Assembly: GCA_934130545.1 (NCBI GenBank)
Contig: CAKOYD010000003.1
Location: 1 to 64,000 of the forward strand
Direction of reading: 5' to 3'
Length of the DNA stretch: 64,000 bases
Source: an uncultured Bacilli bacterium
GTDB lineage: Bacteria; Bacillota_I; Bacilli_A; RF39; UBA660
Both the position numbers and the translations under genes were made by a program. Below, one piece after another: positions 16,791-25,653 of the stretch. The first letter of the stretch is position 1. Each line of letters starts with the position of its first letter. The notes under the pieces were generated by a model that ran no database searches, was not told the DNA's origin, and saw only the letters and a program-made list of their open reading frames with translations.

Positions 16791-17281
16791 CTTATCAAAC
16801 TCCTTTTCTTTACTAACATTCTTTCTCTAACTATTGGATCTACATATCTTGAAATATCTTTATCAAGATTAAGAACTTCTTTAACCATACTTGATGATAC
16901 AAATTGATATTCTTTATCTGCAAATAGGCAAATTGTATTTACTTTATTATCTGATATTTCTTTATTCATTTGTTGTAATTGAACTTCATAATCATAATCA
17001 TTTAAACTTCTAAGCCCTCTAATAATTGCTTTACACTCATTAAGTAGAGCAACATCAACTGCAGCACCACTAGCAAAAATAACTTTTACATTATTCATTC
17101 TTTGATATAATTCTTTAATTATTTCCATTCTTTCTTCTAGTGTAAATAATCCCGATTTTTTTAAAGGATTTTGCATAACTGCAATTATTACTTCATCAAA
17201 TAAATCACTTGCTTGTTCAACAATATTCATGTGTCCTTTAGTCATTGGATCAAAACTTCCTGGGTATAAAACTTTTGTCAT
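16787..17281 (-). CDS. coaD: phosphopantetheine adenylyltransferase
   Basis: 164 residues, normal length. It converts 4'-phosphopantetheine and ATP to dephospho-CoA. The nucleotidyltransferase signature is VLYPGSFDPMTKGH with TKGH at 14-17; GLRSLNDYDYE and QFVSSSMVKEV are the other family landmarks. It overlaps coaE by four bases and the MBL gene by four bases. It ends in TGA, which fixes TGA as a stop codon in this genome. The next enzyme of the pathway, coaE, is directly upstream. Confidence 0.95.
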   Translation of the reverse strand: MTKVLYPGSFDPMTKGHMNIVEQASDLFDEVIIAVMQNPLKKSGLFTLEERMEIIKELYQRMNNVKVIFASGAAVDVALLNECKAIIRGLRSLNDYDYEVQLQQMNKEISDNKVNTICLFADKEYQFVSSSMVKEVLNLDKDISRYVDPIVRERMLVKKRSLIR

Positions 17282-17835
17282 AATGATTTCACCAACCTTT
17301 TAACTATTTCTTTATCATTTGTTTTTAAAACATAATCAAAAGCACTTTCATCAAATTCAATACTTGCTTTTTCTCTTAAATCAAATGCTTCTTCAGATAT
17401 GTTATCTCTTTTCATTGCTCTTTGTTTTCTAATTTCATATGGGATATCTAAAAATATTTTTATATCACACATATCAAAGTATTTTGAAATTGATAATAAT
17501 AACCAATCTAGAATTATTATTTTTCCTTTGTGAAGGTTTAAAAAGTTATCAATTTCTATTTGCATATATTTCCATGTAATATTGGATAATTTATTCATTT
17601 CATTTCTTGAATCAAAAACTATTTCTCCAAGTTTTTTTCTATCAACATTATTTTCTTTAACAACAGATTCTCCGAATGAACTTACTAATTCTTCTTGAAC
17701 TTCAGGTAATAATAAAACTCTGTGTCCGACTTTATCAATATCTAAATGTATTGCCTTATTATTTGTTAATTCTATGATTTGATTTGCTAGTGTACTTTTA
17801 CCGCAACCTGACTTACCACAAATACCTATAATCAT
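17278..17835 (-). CDS. coaE: dephospho-CoA kinase
   Basis: 185 residues from the ATG at 17833-17835, chosen because GGGAGGGAAAGT immediately precedes it; the longer reading has no SD and adds 25 atypical residues. The P-loop GKSGCGKST is at 7-15, DIDKVGHRVL carries the DxD-type motif, and ILDWLLLSIS with IPYEIRKQRAMKRD completes the CoaE outline. It phosphorylates dephospho-CoA to CoA. First gene of the coaE-coaD-MBL-PHP operon, divergent from lysR. Confidence 0.9.
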   Translation of the reverse strand: MIIGICGKSGCGKSTLANQIIELTNNKAIHLDIDKVGHRVLLLPEVQEELVSSFGESVVKENNVDRKKLGEIVFDSRNEMNKLSNITWKYMQIEIDNFLNLHKGKIIILDWLLLSISKYFDMCDIKIFLDIPYEIRKQRAMKRDNISEEAFDLREKASIEFDESAFDYVLKTNDKEIVKRLVKSL

Positions 17836-17924
17836 ACTTTCCCTCCCATCTACTTGTATTATATTACATTTTTTGATATAATTAAAATACATATTAATTA
17901 TGTTTGTCATAACGGGAGGTTATT

Positions 17925-18812
17925 ATGAATATAGACTTTGAATTATATAGAATTTTTTATGTAGTAGCAAACCACTGCAATATTACTAAAGCAAGTGAAG
18001 AATTAAGTATATCCCAACCTGCAATAAGTAAATCAATTAAAAATCTAGAAGAACAATTAGGTGGTCAATTATTTGTTAGAACTAAACGAGGCGTTGTTCT
18101 TACTGAAGAAGGAAAAGAGTTTTATAATTATATAAAACAAGCAATTGAGTATATTAATAATGCTGAAAATAAATTTACCGATTTAATTAATCTAGAAACA
18201 GGATGTATTAAAATCGGTATTAGTACAACGTTAACAAAAGAGTTTTTACTTCCATATTTAGAGAGATTTCATTCACTGTATCCTAAAATAGATATACAAA
18301 TAATAACTTATTTAACTTCTGATTTAATGCCAAAATTAAGAAATGGATTAATAGATATTGTAATTTTAAATTTAAATAAAAAAAATTATGGAAATGATAT
18401 TGATATTATTAAATGTAAAAAGATAAATGATTGCTTTGTAGTAAATAATAAATATAAAGATTTAATTAATAAAGAGATGTCTTTAAATGATTTAAATAAT
18501 TATCCTTTAATTTTACAAGCTAGGGGTTCAAATACTAGAGAATTTTTAGATAATATAGCAAGTGAAAATGGTGTTGTACTTAAACCTAACATTGAATTAG
18601 CAAGTTATTCGCTAGTAATTGAGTTTTCTAAAATTGGTTTTGGTATTGGATATGCTACTAAAGAATATATTAAGAAGGAACTAAAAAATAAAGAACTATT
18701 TGAATTAAAAATAAAAGAAAAAATTCCTAGTAGATATATAGGAATTGCTTTATCAAAAAATCATGTACCTAATTTTAGTACAAAGAAACTTATTGAAATA
18801 ATATCAAAATAA
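17925..18812 (+). CDS. LysR-family transcriptional regulator
   Basis: 295 residues. A classic LysR N-terminal winged helix: YRIFYVVANHCNITKASEEL, then SQPAISKSIKNLEEQLG, LFVRTKRGVVLTEEG. The C-terminal effector domain (about 90-290) begins KIGISTTLTKEFLLPYLERF. SD GGGAGG lies six bases before the ATG. It is transcribed away from the coaE-coaD operon across 89 bases. LysR proteins often control their divergent neighbour, so coaE-coaD is the first target to consider, but no operator was identified. Confidence 0.9.
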   Translation: MNIDFELYRIFYVVANHCNITKASEELSISQPAISKSIKNLEEQLGGQLFVRTKRGVVLTEEGKEFYNYIKQAIEYINNAENKFTDLINLETGCIKIGISTTLTKEFLLPYLERFHSLYPKIDIQIITYLTSDLMPKLRNGLIDIVILNLNKKNYGNDIDIIKCKKINDCFVVNNKYKDLINKEMSLNDLNNYPLILQARGSNTREFLDNIASENGVVLKPNIELASYSLVIEFSKIGFGIGYATKEYIKKELKNKELFELKIKEKIPSRYIGIALSKNHVPNFSTKKLIEIISK

Positions 18813-18878
18813 TACGTAATTTTTGCTTAATATTTAATTTAAATCTTATATTGCTTGATAAAATTATTTTATAAATTT

Positions 18879-18906
18879 ACTATTGTTTATGCAATAGTTC
18901 TTTTTA
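18879..18906 (+). terminator. terminator between convergent lysR and the CFI-box gene
   Basis: ACTATTG-TTTATG-CAATAGT followed by TCTTTTT on the plus strand. It serves lysR and includes the stop codon region of the opposing gene. Confidence 0.6.
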
Positions 18907-19290
18907 AAGTCTTTACTAATTTTTGTTGCAATAATGGTTTAGCAAATTGTTCTTCTAAAATTAAAATACTATTTTTGTATCTGCTATATGCTTTATCATA
19001 GTTTCTTTGTTCAATTTGTTCAATGCAATAGTCAACAATGTTATCATAAATATAGTCATAAATAACGCTAGATTTTTCATCATTATTAATACTTTCTACA
19101 ATAATAGGTGCTACCTTATAATAATGTTCTATATCTTCTCTTGAAACAAAATTATCTCTAAACCATCTAAGTATAGTTAATTCATGGTAATTATCATCAA
19201 ACTTTTCTTGAAAATATCTCATACAGGTTGAGGTTAAATAACAACCCCTTTATCATTTACATAATTCCCTCTTTCATCTCTACTTGACAT
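18887..19290 (-). pseudogene. CFI-box protein, interrupted by a frameshift near its start
   Basis: From 19222 an open frame reads MRYFQEKFDDNYHELTILRW... for 111 residues and matches the C-terminal part of CFI-box proteins (RWFRDNFV, YYKVAPIIV). The same frame continues upstream of that ATG as GCYLTSTC, the family's own box, back to a TAA. A second frame starts at ATG 19288-19290 (SSRDERGNYVNDKG), overlapping the preceding gene by eleven bases, and hits a stop after 18 codons. The two frames join cleanly as NDKG-GCYLTSTC if the GGGG run near 19230 had one more G. A single-base deletion (real or an assembly error) or a -1 frameshift explains this. Function of the family is unknown. Confidence 0.6.
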
Positions 19291-19636
19291 TCTTTTCATC
19301 TTCTTTTATATTTTTCTTATATATAACTCTTAAATCCCAAAGTAAATTTAAAACGCAATCTGAAAATTCACTTTCACTATTCATTTTTTCATTACATATA
19401 TATTTTGTCTGTAATTCATCAGATTTTTCATAAATGGCAATCAAATCATTATTGTTGATAAATTTTAAATTTCTTTGTTTTTCATATTGCACTGCCCATT
19501 TATTGATAAAATTTAATATTTCATTATAATCACTATAGTTTTCTTTATAAGAATCAAACTGCAAAATTAAATTTATGTATCCAATTAATCTAACAAACAA
19601 ATTAGAAACATTCCCATAATTATTTTCAATGTTCAT
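19280..19636 (-). CDS. unknown protein ahead of the CFI-box gene
   Basis: 118 residues from the ATG at 19634-19636, six bases after a strong AGGAGGTG; the GTG three codons earlier lies inside that SD. No signal peptide or membrane helix. The composition is acidic, rich in Asn, Tyr and Glu, and probably helical (LINLILQFDSYKENY..., NEILNFINKWAVQYEKQR). No family recognised. Its stop overlaps the start of the CFI-box frame by eleven bases, so the pair would be translationally coupled, which suggests a joint role. Confidence 0.6.
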   Translation of the reverse strand: MNIENNYGNVSNLFVRLIGYINLILQFDSYKENYSDYNEILNFINKWAVQYEKQRNLKFINNNDLIAIYEKSDELQTKYICNEKMNSESEFSDCVLNLLWDLRVIYKKNIKEDEKNVK

Positions 19637-19702
19637 TATTAGCACCTCCTAATAGTAATCATTCTTTTTTGAAAAAATTATATATCAAGAATTATAAAAT
19701 TT

Positions 19703-19732
19703 ATTAAAAGACAAGTTAGTAATCTTGTCTTT
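19703..19732 (-). terminator. terminator after ftsZ
   Basis: Minus strand AAAGACAAG / CTTGTCTTT, eight-base loop, then TTTAAT. The left arm overlaps the last ftsZ codons. Confidence 0.7.
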
Positions 19733-20807
19733 CTCTTATAAATGGTGGAATATCTAAGTCATTTACACCATCATTAGCGATACCATCAGCTTTATCTTTA
19801 TACATATCTTCTCTTTTAGCAGAGTTGAAGTTATGATATAAAGGTTCACTTTCATTTTCAAAGCCTGTAGCAATAACAGTAACAATTACTTCATCATTTA
19901 AGTTTTCGTTAATAACCGCACCAAATATTGTATTAATATCAGTGTTAGCAGCTGTTCTGATAATTTCAGCAGCTTCTTCTACTTCAAATAATGTAAGTGA
20001 TGTACCACCGGTAACGTTGATAATAGCATCTGTAGCACCATTTATAGAAGTTTCTAGTAATGGTGAAGATACAGCTTGTTTAGCAGCCTCAACTGCTCTA
20101 TTTTCTCCTGATCCAACGCCAATACCAATTAAGGCATTACCTCTATCCTTCATAACAGCTTTAACATCAGCAAAGTCTAGGTTTACTAATCCGGCTACAG
20201 CAATTAAATCTGAGATAGATTGAACACCACGATGTAGAACATTATCAACTTCACGGAAGGCCTCTAACATAGGTGTTGATTTATCAATCAATTCTCTTAA
20301 ACGATCATTAGGAATAACGATTAAAGTATCAACATGTTTTTTTAATTCATCTAGGCCGGCAACAGCTTGATCCATTCTCTTTTTACCTTCAAAACTAAAT
20401 GGTTTAGTAACAATACCAACAGTTAAAGCACCAAGTTCTTGAGCTATTTCAGCAATTACTGGAGATGCTCCAGTCCCTGTTCCACCACCCATACCGCAAG
20501 TTACGAAAACCATGTCTGCGCCTTTTAGTACTTCTTCGATTTCACTCTTACTTTCTAGAGCAGCTTCTCTACCTATTTCAGGATTAGCTCCTGCTCCTAA
20601 ACCATCAGTTAATTCATTACCAATTTGCAACTTTATTGGAGCAAGTGAATTATTTAAAACTTGTAAATCTGTATTAGCAACAATAAAGTCTACACCTTTT
20701 AAGCCGGAATCAATCATTCTATTTACGGCATTACAGCCACCGCCACCTACTCCTATTACTTTTATTTTTGCTAATTGATCCATTTCTAAGCCAAACATAT
20801 TATTCAT
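19716..20807 (-). CDS. ftsZ: cell division protein FtsZ
   Basis: 363 residues. Tubulin-like GTPase that forms the division ring. The GTP-binding loop GGGTGTG is at 107-113, GGGGCNAVNRMI lies in the first nucleotide-binding loop (about 21-32), and NLDFADVK near 210 is the T7 catalytic loop. The C-terminal peptide DIPPFIRER, which binds FtsA and other partners, is intact before a short tail. SD AAGGAGGAAG. The start codon overlaps the ftsA stop by one base (TAATG), so the two are co-translated. Confidence 0.97.
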   Translation of the reverse strand: MNNMFGLEMDQLAKIKVIGVGGGGCNAVNRMIDSGLKGVDFIVANTDLQVLNNSLAPIKLQIGNELTDGLGAGANPEIGREAALESKSEIEEVLKGADMVFVTCGMGGGTGTGASPVIAEIAQELGALTVGIVTKPFSFEGKKRMDQAVAGLDELKKHVDTLIVIPNDRLRELIDKSTPMLEAFREVDNVLHRGVQSISDLIAVAGLVNLDFADVKAVMKDRGNALIGIGVGSGENRAVEAAKQAVSSPLLETSINGATDAIINVTGGTSLTLFEVEEAAEIIRTAANTDINTIFGAVINENLNDEVIVTVIATGFENESEPLYHNFNSAKREDMYKDKADGIANDGVNDLDIPPFIRERQDY

Positions 20808-22054
20808 TATTCTTCCTCCTTATTTTTAATAAAGTTCTTAAACATTTTTCCTATTACATCTATATTTTCTTTTTTTAATTTACTATCAGGTTTGACAAGC
20901 AATTCTTCGTCAGTTTCACTAATCATTGAATATTCTTTACCTCGAACATCCATTTTATCAATAAAATATTTTATCATACCAAGGGCTGTTGTATATTTAT
21001 TATCTCTAACTCCTATGGTATCTACCTTATATACCAAAGCACCTTTACCAAATACTTCCGTAATTAAATTCTTGAAAGATTTAATTTCCGTAAGCCCTCC
21101 TGTAATAATTATATAATCAATTTCTTGTTTTGTTAAGAGTAAAATCTGTTTTTTTGCAAAATTTAGTATTTCTACTAATCTACTCATAACTACTTCAGTT
21201 ACTTCTAATTGGTTTAATTTAATAGTCTCCCCAATCGTATTTTTTATTTCAAAAGTATCGTTTAATACATTAAATCTTTTATGGGATGAAGCAAATCTTT
21301 CTTTAAGCATTCTTCCATCAAAGATATTAATACCAAAGACATATGCTAAATCTTTATCAACATTTAATCCTCCTAAGTTAATTACTCCAACGTTCATTAA
21401 CTTACCATGATTAAATACACTAACATTAGTTGTTTCATGTCCTAAGTTGATAATAGCACCTACTTTGTTATCTGTAAACTTACTTCTTATTTCGTAATAA
21501 TCTCCTAAAGAAGGTAATGTAATATCTACTACTTCTAAATTAGATTTTTCTATTACTTCAATTACTGAATATATATTCTTTTTAGGAACCGATATCATTA
21601 TGGCTTTTAGTTCTACTTCACTAGCCTTTTTATTTATAACATGGATACCACTACTAGTACCATCTATTACAAAGTCAATGGGTATAGCCGTTACAAGTTC
21701 ATAATCGTTATCTAGTTTATTGTAGACTGATGTCTTAATTAACTTACTAATAATATCTGAAGTAATTACTCCATCTACTTTCATACTAGCAGATACTAAT
21801 TTAAATCTAGCATCTTCTTCACTAACATTAACAATTACTTTTTTGATATCAAAGCCTAAATCTTTATTAATTTCTTTAATACCATCTTTAATAGCATTAC
21901 TAGCTAAATTACTATCAATTACTAGGCCTTTTCTAATACCTTTAGATTTAATTTCATAAGAAGATAATACTTTTACTTGATTATTATGATTTTCTCCTAC
22001 AATAAATTTAATGGTATCAGAGCCTATATCAATACTTGTATATACCTTTCTCAC
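20807..22054 (-). CDS. ftsA: cell division protein FtsA
   Basis: 415 residues, actin-like ATPase that anchors FtsZ to the membrane. SIDIGSDTIKFIVGE is the phosphate-1 motif, AIINLGHETTNVSVFNHGKL the phosphate-2 region, and IIITGGLTEIKSF the adenosine motif; an SHS2/1C insert lies between about 80 and 160. The usual C-terminal amphipathic helix is represented by KLKKENIDVIGKMFKNFIKN, followed by a short acidic tail. The start is GTG, nine bases after AGGAGAG; the nearby ATG is out of frame. First gene of the ftsA-ftsZ pair. Confidence 0.92.
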   Translation of the reverse strand: MRKVYTSIDIGSDTIKFIVGENHNNQVKVLSSYEIKSKGIRKGLVIDSNLASNAIKDGIKEINKDLGFDIKKVIVNVSEEDARFKLVSASMKVDGVITSDIISKLIKTSVYNKLDNDYELVTAIPIDFVIDGTSSGIHVINKKASEVELKAIMISVPKKNIYSVIEVIEKSNLEVVDITLPSLGDYYEIRSKFTDNKVGAIINLGHETTNVSVFNHGKLMNVGVINLGGLNVDKDLAYVFGINIFDGRMLKERFASSHKRFNVLNDTFEIKNTIGETIKLNQLEVTEVVMSRLVEILNFAKKQILLLTKQEIDYIIITGGLTEIKSFKNLITEVFGKGALVYKVDTIGVRDNKYTTALGMIKYFIDKMDVRGKEYSMISETDEELLVKPDSKLKKENIDVIGKMFKNFIKNKEEE

Positions 22055-22082
22055 AACATCGACTCTCCTAAAATATAACCTA

Positions 22083-22111
22083 ATTATACAATAAAATACT
22101 TATAAATGCAA
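22083..22111 (-). promoter_or_regulatory. promoter of ftsA-ftsZ
   Basis: Minus strand -35 TTGCAT (complement of 22106-22111), 17-base spacer, -10 TATAAT (complement of 22083-22088), about 30 bases before the GTG start of ftsA. Confidence 0.65.
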
Positions 22112-22193
22112 TAATATAACATAAAGTTCAATAAATTTTAAGATTAATCAAGTCTTGTTCTCTAAGGCTCTTTTTATTATTTTAAAATACCTC

Positions 22194-22223
22194 TAAAAAA
22201 ATAGCAAAAGTTTATTTGCTATT
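22194..22223 (-). terminator. terminator of the arginine operon
   Basis: Minus strand AATAGCAAA-TAAACT-TTTGCTATT followed by TTTTT. It sits about 30 bases after the arcC-yfcC stop codon and closes the operon that starts at 29009. Confidence 0.8.
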
Positions 22224-22254
22224 TTCATATATAACTTTTTAATATTATCTATTA

Positions 22255-24651
22255 TTAGAATAAAACCATTCCTAATGTTAAGATAAATATTGAAACAAGT
22301 GCTAAATATAGAATTAATTTAAATGCCCATTTAAACCATGTAGAATATTCAACACGTGCTACGGCTAAACCACCCATAATTGCTCCACATGTAGGAGTAA
22401 TTAAGTTAACTAGTCCATTAGCTGCTACTAAAATCATGATATTAGTTTCTACAGAGAATCCTAATTGGGCAGTAAGTGGTCCCATAATTGGAGTAGATAG
22501 GCTTGCAATACCAGAAGATGAAGGAACTAATACTGATAATACTATATGTAATAAATAATTACATGGTGCGTATAAGATAGCAGGCATTCCTTTTAAAAAT
22601 TCAGCTGCATTATAAATGATATAATTATCAAAATGTGTTATTCCCATTAATACACTTACTCCACGAGCAACAGCAATAATTAACATAACACCAACCATAT
22701 CATCAGCGCCATCGATGAAAGTATCAACTGTTTCTTTTTCACTAAATCCATTAATAATACATAATATTATTGTTATAATTAAGAACCATAAACTAGCCTC
22801 ATTAAAATACCACGTACCAAGAGGAGTTCCTACTAAAAAGCCTGATATATTATCAAAGAAAGTAACACCAAAATCACCCCATGGAATAAATCCTAAAATC
22901 ATTATTACGAAAGATAATCCAAATATCCATAATGTGATTTTTTGTTTAGAAGTTAATTTGATATCTTCTTCAATCTCTTCCTCACCAAAACGTTTTTCCA
23001 TGTTCTTTTGTTCTTGAAGTGATAAGAATGTAGAACCTTTGTCTGCTTTTACTTTCTTAGCATACTTCATTACATAAAGTACCGCAATAATGTATGAAGC
23101 AATCCATAGGGCCATACCAAGGGCAATAACTACTCCTTGATTAACAGCTATTCCTTCAGGTAGGGCGTCGATAGCTGCTCCGACAGCGAATGGGTTGATT
23201 GTTGAACCAAGTACACCAACCCCGGCTCCAAGAAGTATTGTTGCAGAGGCTACTATTGTATCCATACCAGCTGCCACCATTGTGGCAGATAATAATGCAT
23301 AGAACCCAACAGTTTCTTCTAGCATACCGTAAGTAGTGCCACCAATACTAAAGATAAACATAAGTATTGGAATTAGTATTAATTCTTTTCCTTTTAATTT
23401 ATTAATTAATACTTTAATACCGGTTTCTAGAGCTCCTGTTTTAGTAACTACTGCTAAATAAGCTCCTAAAATCATGATAAATACGCAAACATCCATTGCG
23501 TCCTGAAAACCAAGAATTGGACTCATTAATACATCTGATAACTTAGCTCCTACTACTCCACTACCATTTACTATCTCACCATCAACAAATTGAGCTTGAG
23601 GTAATAAATGAGAAGCAATAGCAAGAATAAAGATCATAATAAATATTATAGAGAATGCCGATAACATTGTTTTCTTGTTTTTCTTTTTTGTCTCTTTTGA
23701 CATTTCTTGTTTTTCCTCCTTATTATATATAATTCTTGTACCTGTCTTACCATTTAAAGCAGCAAGGCCTTCACTTAAAGAGGCAACTATGGCAACTCCT
23801 TTTGGATTATTTTCAACAAATTTTGTACATGCTTGAACTTTTGGTAGCATGCTTCCTTCAGCAAACTCTCCTGCTTTAATATATTTATTGGCCATATCAA
23901 GGTCTATTAAATTTAATTTTTTCTCCGATGGAGTATTATATTTAATAGATATCTTTGATACAGATGTCAAGATGAGTAGTACATCAGCTTTAATACTAGT
24001 AGCAAGAGAAGCCGCTGCAAAATCTTTATCAATAACAGCATCTACTCCTTTGTAGCTGTCATTTTCTTTGATAACAGGGATTCCTCCACCACCACATGTA
24101 ATTACGACATTACCATCATGTATTAATTCTTCTACTACTTCTTGTTCTAAGATCCTAACGGGTTTAGGAGAAGGTACAACTCTCCGATAACCACGTCCGG
24201 CATCTTCGACAAATATATAGCCTTTTTCCTTCTTGATTTCTTCGGCTTGCTTTTGACTATAAAACATTCCGACAGGTTTAGTTGGATTTTCAAAAGCTTT
24301 GTCTTGACTATCTACTTCAACCTGGGTAATGATTGTCGCACATTCTTTGGATATTCCTTCTTGTTTAAGTTCTTCACTTATTGCTTGTTGAAGATGATAT
24401 CCAATGTACCCCTGACTCATGGCACCACATTCCGCGAAAGGCATAAGTGGTGTTCCAATTTTATTTTGGTAGGCATTATCGAAAGCTAAATTTATCATGC
24501 CAACTTGTGGACCATTACCGTGAACGATAACGACTTCATGACCATCTTTAACTATCTTAACTATTTGATGGGCTGTTTTTTTAACTAATTGTAATTGCTC
24601 CTCAGGTGTTTTACCTAAGGCATTACCACCTAAAGCAATGACTATTCTCAA
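22255..24651 (-). CDS. carbamate kinase fused to a YfcC-family transporter
   Basis: One uninterrupted frame of 798 residues. Residues 1-312 are a complete carbamate kinase (ArcC): IALGGNALGK, VIVHGNGPQVG, KPVGMFYS, CGGGGIPV, IDKDFAAASLA. It makes ATP from carbamoyl phosphate. Residues from about 317 are a complete YfcC-family membrane transporter with about a dozen helices (GGTTYGMLEETVGF, VPSSSGIASLSTPIMGPL). YfcC-like proteins accompany arginine deiminase genes and probably exchange arginine and ornithine. At the junction (23704-23721) an AAGGAGG and an in-frame ATG (23701-23703) remain, so the transporter may also be made separately. The kinase start is TTG after a weak SD. Confidence 0.85.
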   Translation of the reverse strand: MRIVIALGGNALGKTPEEQLQLVKKTAHQIVKIVKDGHEVVIVHGNGPQVGMINLAFDNAYQNKIGTPLMPFAECGAMSQGYIGYHLQQAISEELKQEGISKECATIITQVEVDSQDKAFENPTKPVGMFYSQKQAEEIKKEKGYIFVEDAGRGYRRVVPSPKPVRILEQEVVEELIHDGNVVITCGGGGIPVIKENDSYKGVDAVIDKDFAAASLATSIKADVLLILTSVSKISIKYNTPSEKKLNLIDLDMANKYIKAGEFAEGSMLPKVQACTKFVENNPKGVAIVASLSEGLAALNGKTGTRIIYNKEEKQEMSKETKKKNKKTMLSAFSIIFIMIFILAIASHLLPQAQFVDGEIVNGSGVVGAKLSDVLMSPILGFQDAMDVCVFIMILGAYLAVVTKTGALETGIKVLINKLKGKELILIPILMFIFSIGGTTYGMLEETVGFYALLSATMVAAGMDTIVASATILLGAGVGVLGSTINPFAVGAAIDALPEGIAVNQGVVIALGMALWIASYIIAVLYVMKYAKKVKADKGSTFLSLQEQKNMEKRFGEEEIEEDIKLTSKQKITLWIFGLSFVIMILGFIPWGDFGVTFFDNISGFLVGTPLGTWYFNEASLWFLIITIILCIINGFSEKETVDTFIDGADDMVGVMLIIAVARGVSVLMGITHFDNYIIYNAAEFLKGMPAILYAPCNYLLHIVLSVLVPSSSGIASLSTPIMGPLTAQLGFSVETNIMILVAANGLVNLITPTCGAIMGGLAVARVEYSTWFKWAFKLILYLALVSIFILTLGMVLF

Positions 24652-24660
24652 TGTATATCC

Positions 24661-25653
24661 CTACTTCCCACCAAGTGTTGCATATATAACAGCCTTTATA
24701 GTATGCATTCTATTTTCTGCTTCATCAAATACCTTTGATTTTTTGCTTTCAAATACTTCATTAGTAACTTCCATTTCGTTAATTCCGTACTTTTCAGCAA
24801 TATCTTTACCAATAGTAGTGTTAGTATCATGGAAAGATGGTAGGCAATGTAAGAATATTGCCTTTGGATCAGCGTTATTCATAACATCCATTGTAACTTG
24901 ATATGGTTTAAGAAGTTTAATTCGCTCTTCCCATTTAGCAGGGTCTTCACCCATAGATACCCAAACATCAGTATAAATTACATGAGCTCCTTTAGTGCCT
25001 TCCATAATATCTTCAGTCATTTTTATTACAGAACCACTTTTCTTAGCAATTTCTAAACAAGTATTACGAAGTTCTTCACTTGGCCATAATGTTTGAGGAG
25101 CACAACAAGTAAAGTTAATTCCTAGTTTAGTACATACGACCATTAGAGAATTAGCAACATTGTTTCTAGCGTCTCCACAAAATACTAATGTTTTACCTTT
25201 CATGCTTCCTAAACATTCTTCAGCAGTCATAATATCAGCAAGCATTTGGGTAGGATGAAACTCCGTAGTAAGACCATTCCATACAGGAACACTACTATAT
25301 TTAGCAAGGCCCTCTACTATTGATTGGTCAAAGCCACGATACTCAATACCATCATACATTCTACAAAGTACTCTAGCAGTATCGGCAATACTTTCTTTCT
25401 TACCCATTTGACTTCCGGTAGGTCCTAGATAAGTAACTCCCATGCCTAAGTCATGTCCAGCTACTTCAAAAGCACATCTTGTTCTAGTACTATCTTTTTC
25501 AAATAATATAGCAATATTCTTACCTTCAAAGAATTTATGCTTTTTACCTTTATGTTTCATAACTTTAAACTTCTTGGCTAGGTCAAGTAAATATCTAATT
25601 TCTTCTTCACTATAATCAAGTAGTTTAAGAAAGTCTCTTCCTTTTAAATTCAT
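24661..25653 (-). CDS. arcB: ornithine carbamoyltransferase, catabolic
   Basis: 330 residues. It splits citrulline with phosphate into ornithine and carbamoyl phosphate. Carbamoyl-phosphate-binding STRTRC is near 55, HPTQMLAD near 130, and the ornithine-side motif HCLP near 270 (IFLHCLPSFHD). Its place between arcA and arcC marks it as the catabolic rather than the biosynthetic enzyme. The ATG overlaps the arcA stop by one base (TAATG), with GGAGCG as SD. The kinase-transporter frame starts nine bases after its stop. Confidence 0.95.
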   Translation of the reverse strand: MNLKGRDFLKLLDYSEEEIRYLLDLAKKFKVMKHKGKKHKFFEGKNIAILFEKDSTRTRCAFEVAGHDLGMGVTYLGPTGSQMGKKESIADTARVLCRMYDGIEYRGFDQSIVEGLAKYSSVPVWNGLTTEFHPTQMLADIMTAEECLGSMKGKTLVFCGDARNNVANSLMVVCTKLGINFTCCAPQTLWPSEELRNTCLEIAKKSGSVIKMTEDIMEGTKGAHVIYTDVWVSMGEDPAKWEERIKLLKPYQVTMDVMNNADPKAIFLHCLPSFHDTNTTIGKDIAEKYGINEMEVTNEVFESKKSKVFDEAENRMHTIKAVIYATLGGK

